A stretch of DNA of 64,000 bases, taken from Gymnothorax reevesii (lineage: Eukaryota > Chordata > Actinopteri > Anguilliformes > Muraenidae). The stretch covers positions 93,018,575-93,082,574 of the forward strand of contig CM056583.1 of NCBI GenBank assembly GCA_029721435.1, read 5' to 3'. Below, in pieces: positions 60,101-64,000 of the stretch; position 1 is the stretch's first letter, and each line of letters begins with the position of its first letter. The notes beneath the pieces are model-generated. The model saw nothing but the letters and a program-made list of their open reading frames with translations. It searched no databases and was not told where the DNA came from. The position numbers and the translations under genes were made by a program.

Positions 60101-63100
60101 CAGTTTGGGCTAGGTGTATTCGAGAGGTGTAAGTCTGGGCTGGGTGCATTAGAGAGGGGGTAAGTCTGGGCTGGGTGCATTTGAGAGGGGTCAGTCTGGG
60201 CTGGGTGCATTAGAGAGGGGTCAGTCTGGGTTGGGTGCATTAGAGAGGGGTCAGTCTGGGCTGGGTGTATTAGAGAGGGGTCAGTCTGGGCTGGGTGCAT
60301 TAGAGTGGGGGTCAGTTTGGGCCGGGTGCATTTGAGAGGGGTCAGTCTGGGTTGGGTGCATTAGAGAGGGGTCAGTCTGGGCTGGGTGTATTAGAGAGGG
60401 GTCAGTCTGGGCTGGGAACATTAGAGAGGGGTCAGTCTGGGCTGGGTGCATTAGAGAGGGGTCAGTCTGGGCTGGGTGCTTTAGATAGGGGTCTGTCTGG
60501 GCGGGGTGCATTAGAGAGGGTCCGTCTGGGCTGGGTGTATTAGAAAGGGGGTCAGTCTGGGCTGGGGGTATTAGAGAGGGGGTCAGTCTGGGCTGGGTGC
60601 ATTAGAGTGGGGGTCAGTCTGGGCTGGGTGCATTAGAGTGGGGGTCAGTCTGGGCTGGGTGCATAAGAGAGGGGTCAGTCTGGCCTGGGTGTATTAGAGA
60701 GGGTCCGTCTGGGCTGGGTGTATTAGAGAGGGGGTCAGTCTGGGCTGGGTGTATTAGAGAGGGGGTCAGTCTGGGCTGGGTGTATTTGAGAGGGGGTCAG
60801 TCTGGGCTGGGTGCATTAGAGTGGGGGTCAGTCTGGGCTGGGTGTATTAGAAAGGGGTCAGTCTGGACTGAGTGCATTAGAGAGGGGTCAGTCTGGGCTG
60901 GGTGCATTAGAGAGGGGTCAGTCTGGGCTGGGTGCATTAGAGAGGGGGTCAGTCTGGGCTGGGTGCATTAGAAAGGGGTCAGTCTGGGCTGGGTGCATTA
61001 GAGAGGGGTCAGTCTGGGCTGCGTGCATTAGAGAGGGGTCAGTCTGGGCTGGGTGCATTAGAGAGGGGTTAGTCTGAGCTGGGTGTATTATAGAGGGGGT
61101 CAGTCTGGGCTGAGTGCATTAGAGTGGGGGTCAGTCTGGGCTGCGTGCATTAGAGAGGGGTCAGTCTGTGCTGGGTGCATTAGAGTGGGGGTCAGTCTGG
61201 GCTGGGCGCATTAGAGTGGGGGTCAGTCTGGGCTGGGTGCATTAGAGAGGGGTCAGTCTGGGCTGGGTGCATTCGAGAGGTGTCAGTCTGGGCTGGGTGC
61301 TTTAGAGAGGGGTCAGTCTGGGCTGAGTGCATTAGAGTGGGGGTCAGTCTGGGCTGCGTGCATTAGAGAGGGGTCAGTCTGGGCTGGGTGCATTAGAGTG
61401 GGGGTCAGTTTGGGCTCGGTGTATTAGAGAGGGGTCAGTCTGGGCTGGGTGCATTAGAGAGGGGGTCAGTCTGGGCAAGGTGCATTAGAGTGGGGCTCAG
61501 TTTGGGCTGGGTGTTTTAGAGTGGGGCTCAGTCTGGGCAGGGTGTATTAGAGAGGAATCAGTCTGGGCTGGGTGCATTAGAGAGGGGTCAGTCTGGGCTG
61601 GGTGCTTTAGAGAGGGTCCGCTGGGCTGGATGTATTAGAGAGGGGGTCAGACTGGGCTGGGTGCATTAGAGAGGGGTCAGTCTGGGCTGTGTGCATTAGA
61701 GTTGGGGTCAGTCTGGGCTGGGTGCATGAGAGTGGGGGTCAGTTTGGGCTGGGTGCATTAGAGTGGGGGTCAGTCTGGGCTGGGTGCATTAGAGAGGGGT
61801 CAGTCTGGGCTGGGTGCATTAGAGTGGGGGTCAGTTTGGGCTGGGTGCATTAGAGTGGGGGTCAGTTTGGGCTTGGTGTATTAGAGTGGGGGTCAGTCTG
61901 GGCTGGGTGCATTAGAGAGGGGTCAGTCTGGGCTGGGTGCATTAGAGAGGGGTCAGTCTGGGCTGGGTGCATTAGAGAGGGTCCGTCTGGGCTGGGTGTA
62001 TTAGAGAGGGGGTCAGACTGGGCTGGGTGCATTAAAGTAGGGGTCAGTGTGGGCTGGGTGCATTAGAGAGGGGTCAGTCTGGGCTGGGTGCATTAGAGAG
62101 GGGGTCAGTCTGGGCTGGGTGTATTTGAGAGGGGGTCAGTCTGGGCTGAGTGTATTAGAGAGGGGGTCAGTCTGGGCTGGGTGCATTAGAGTGGGGGTCA
62201 GTCTGGGCTGGGTGCAATAGAGAGCGGTCAGTCTGGGCTGGGTGCATTAGAGGGGGGTCAGTCTGGCCTGGGTGTATTAGAGAGGGGGTCCGTCTGGGCT
62301 GGGTGTATTAGAGTGGGGGTCAGTCTGGGCTGGGTGCATTAGAGTGGGGGTCAGTCTGGGCTGGGTGCATTAGAGTGGGGGTCAGTCTGGGCTGGGTGCA
62401 TTAGAGAAGGGGTCAGTCTGGGCTGGGTGCATTAGAGAGGGGTCAGTCTGGGCTGGGTGCATTAGAGAGGGGTCAGTCTGGGCTGGGTGCATGAGAGAGG
62501 GGTCAGTCTGGGCTGGGTGCATTAGAGTGGGGTCAGTCTGGGCTGGGTGCATTTGAGAGGGGTCAGTCTGGGCTGGGTGCATTAGAGAGGGGTCAGTCTG
62601 GGCTGGGTGCATTAGAGAGGGGTCAGTCTGGGCTGGGTGCATTAAAGAGGGGTCAGTCTGGGCTGGGTGCATTAGAGAGGGGTCAGTCTGGGCTGGGTGC
62701 ATTAAAGAGGGGTCAGTCTGGCCTGTCTGCATTAGAGAGGGGGTCAGTCTGGGCTGGGTGCATTAGAGATGGGTCAGTCTGGGCTGGGTGCATTAGAGTG
62801 GGGTCAGTCTGGGCTGGGTGCATTTGAGTGGGGGTCAGTCTGGGCTGGGTGCATTAGAGAAGGGGTCAGTCTGGGCTGGGTGCATTAGAGAGGGGTCAGT
62901 CTGGGCTGGGTGCATTAGAGAGGGGTCAGTCTGGGCTGGGTGCATTAAAGAGGGGTCAGTCTGGGCTGGGTGCATTAGAGAGGGGTCAGTCTGGGCTGGG
63001 TGCATTTGAGAGGGGTCAGTCTGGCCTGAATGCATTAGAGAGGGGGTCAGTCTGGGCTGGGTGCATTAGAGATGGTTCAGTCTGGGCTGGGTGCATTAGA

Positions 63101-64000
63101 GTGGGGTCAGTCTGGGCTGGGTGCATTAGAGAGGGGTCAGTCTGGGCTGGGTGCATTAGAGAGGGGTCAGTCTGGGGTGGGTGCATTAAAGAGGGGTCAG
63201 TCTGGGCTGGGTGCATTAGAGAGGGGTCAGTCTGGGCTGGGTGCATTAGAGTGGGGTCAGTCTGGGCTGGGTGCATTCGAGAGGGGTCAGTCTTGGCTGG
63301 GTGCATTAAAGTGGGGTCAGTCTGGGCTGGGTGCATTAGAGAGGGGTCAGTCTGGGCTGGGTGCATTAGAGAGGGGTCAGTCTGGGCTGGGTGCATTAGA
63401 GAGGGGTCAGTCTGGGCTGGGTGCATTAGAGATGGGTCAGTCTGGGCTGGGTGCATTAGAGTGGGGTCAGTGTGGGCTGGGTGCATTAGAGAGGGGGTCA
63501 GTCTCGGCTGGGTGCATAAGAGAGGGGTCAGTCTGGGCTGGGTGCATTTGAGAGGGGGTCAGTCTGGGCTGGGTGCATTAGAGTGGGGTCAGTGTGGGCT
63601 GGGTGCATTAGAGAGGGGTCAGTCTGGGCTGGGTGCATTAGAGAGGGGTCAGTCTGCGCTGGGTGCATTAGAGGTGGGTCAGTCTGGGCTGGGTGCATTA
63701 GAGTGGGGTCAGTGTGGACTGGGTGCATTAGAGAGGGGGTCAGTCTCAGCTGGGGGCATTAGAGAGGGGTCAGTCTGGGCTGGGTGAATTTGAGAGGGGG
63801 TCAGTCTGGGCTGGGTGCATTAGAGTGGGGTCAGTGTGGGCTGGGTGCATTAGAGAGGGGTCAGTCTGGGCTGGGTGCATTAGAAAGGGGTCAGTCTGGG
63901 CTGGGTGCATGAGAGTGGGGGTCAGTTTGGGCTTGGTGCATTAGAGTGGGGGTCAGTCTGGGCTGGGTGCATTAGAGAGGGGTCAGTCTGGGCTGGGTGC
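48170..64000. repeat. Higher-order repeat, period ~10.2 kb
   Basis: Variant patterns at 48174, 48811, 49063, 49873, 50553 and 52155 recur at 58401, 59038, 59290, 60100, 60780 and 62382, each 10,227 bp later. The offset becomes 10,287 bp at 52548/62835 and about 9,956-9,961 bp at 53572/63528 and 53953/63914, so later unit gains and losses occurred. Inside it a ~1,062-bp block recurs at about 48811, 49873, 57613, 59038 and 60100. Confidence 0.85.

Larger units (their letters stand above)
37708..64000. repeat. Giant 30/31-bp G-rich minisatellite, open at right edge
   Basis: Continuous tandem array with core GTCAGTCTGGGCTGGGTGC and tail ATTAGAGAGG. Two main unit lengths occur: 30 bp (GAGAGGGGTCAG or GAGTGGGGTCAG) and 31 bp (one extra G). 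By length the window holds roughly 860 units and the array runs off the right end. Variants (GTGTATT, ATTCGAG, GTCCGTC, GGGAACATT, GGCAAGG) recur in fixed order, defining higher-order repeats. Because 30 bp is ten codons, frames such as GCIREGSVWA (plus) and MHPAQTDPSL (minus) stay open until a 31-bp unit shifts them. I find no start, stop, splice or codon evidence for a gene. The plus strand is strongly G-rich. Confidence 0.98.

Noticed and set aside
37708..64000. Many open frames of 60-228 codons (GCIREGSVWA-type on plus, MHPAQTDPSL-type on minus) as a repeat-protein gene family
   Set aside because: They are forced by a 30-bp unit, occur on both strands and several frames at once, and end wherever a 31-bp unit shifts frame. 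There is no consistent start, splice or codon bias.
37708..64000. CRISPR array
   Set aside because: Units are contiguous with no unique spacers, no leader or cas genes are present, and the surrounding DNA is eukaryotic.
37708..64000. Immunoglobulin switch region
   Set aside because: Shares TGGGCTGGG and GGGGT words, but there are no constant-region exons nearby and bony fish do not perform classical class switching.

Overview
This window looks like non-genic DNA from a vertebrate, most likely a ray-finned fish. Evidence for this is a Tc1-like transposon with long IR/DR ends, a BEL/Pao retroelement, a CR1-clade LINE with an esterase-type ORF1 and a (TTATG)n tail, small foldback MITEs and abundant (CA)n tracts. 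There are no bacterial-style operons. I recognise no host protein-coding exon, tRNA or rRNA. All protein homology I can support belongs to mobile elements, and nearly all of it is broken by stops or frameshifts.

Layout, left to right. 1-2.99 kb is unassigned. 3.0-4.65 kb is a 54-bp minisatellite with an 8-unit (432-bp) higher-order repeat. 4.7-12.6 kb is mostly unassigned, with simple repeats, an imperfect inverted repeat (6.3-6.46 kb) and a 554-bp MITE-like element (9.92-10.47 kb). A ~100-bp TTA-flanked MITE lies at 12.64-12.75 kb. 12.85-15.19 kb is an intact-looking non-autonomous LTR retrotransposon with apparently identical 373-bp LTRs, a tRNA-Pro-like primer-binding site, a polypurine tract and a 4-bp target duplication, but no coding capacity. 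15.3-15.95 kb is a GC-rich 34-bp minisatellite. 17.23-17.82 kb is a 45-bp minisatellite. 17.98-19.48 kb is a dead Tc1-like element. 19.59-20.82 kb is a 19-bp minisatellite split by a 464-bp solo LTR. 22.7-26.72 kb is a CR1-clade LINE. 28.07-34.9 kb is a decayed BEL/Pao element. 35.1-36.6 kb holds long purine-pyrimidine microsatellites. From 37.7 kb to the right edge there is one continuous G-rich 30/31-bp minisatellite of more than 26 kb.

The final array is the dominant feature. It shows nested higher-order repeats (about 1.06, 1.22, 2.76 and 10.2 kb) and does not end inside the window. Its many open frames, like those of the 54-, 45- and 19-bp arrays, are a by-product of unit lengths that keep frame (19 bp cycles every 57 bp). 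They are not treated as genes.

The items most worth follow-up are the young non-coding LTR element, the giant higher-order array (including possible assembly artefacts within it), and the solo LTR that dates the 19-bp array as older than its insertion. Several minisatellites and telomere-like variants in one 64-kb window hint at a subtelomeric or otherwise recombination-prone location. That is inference only.
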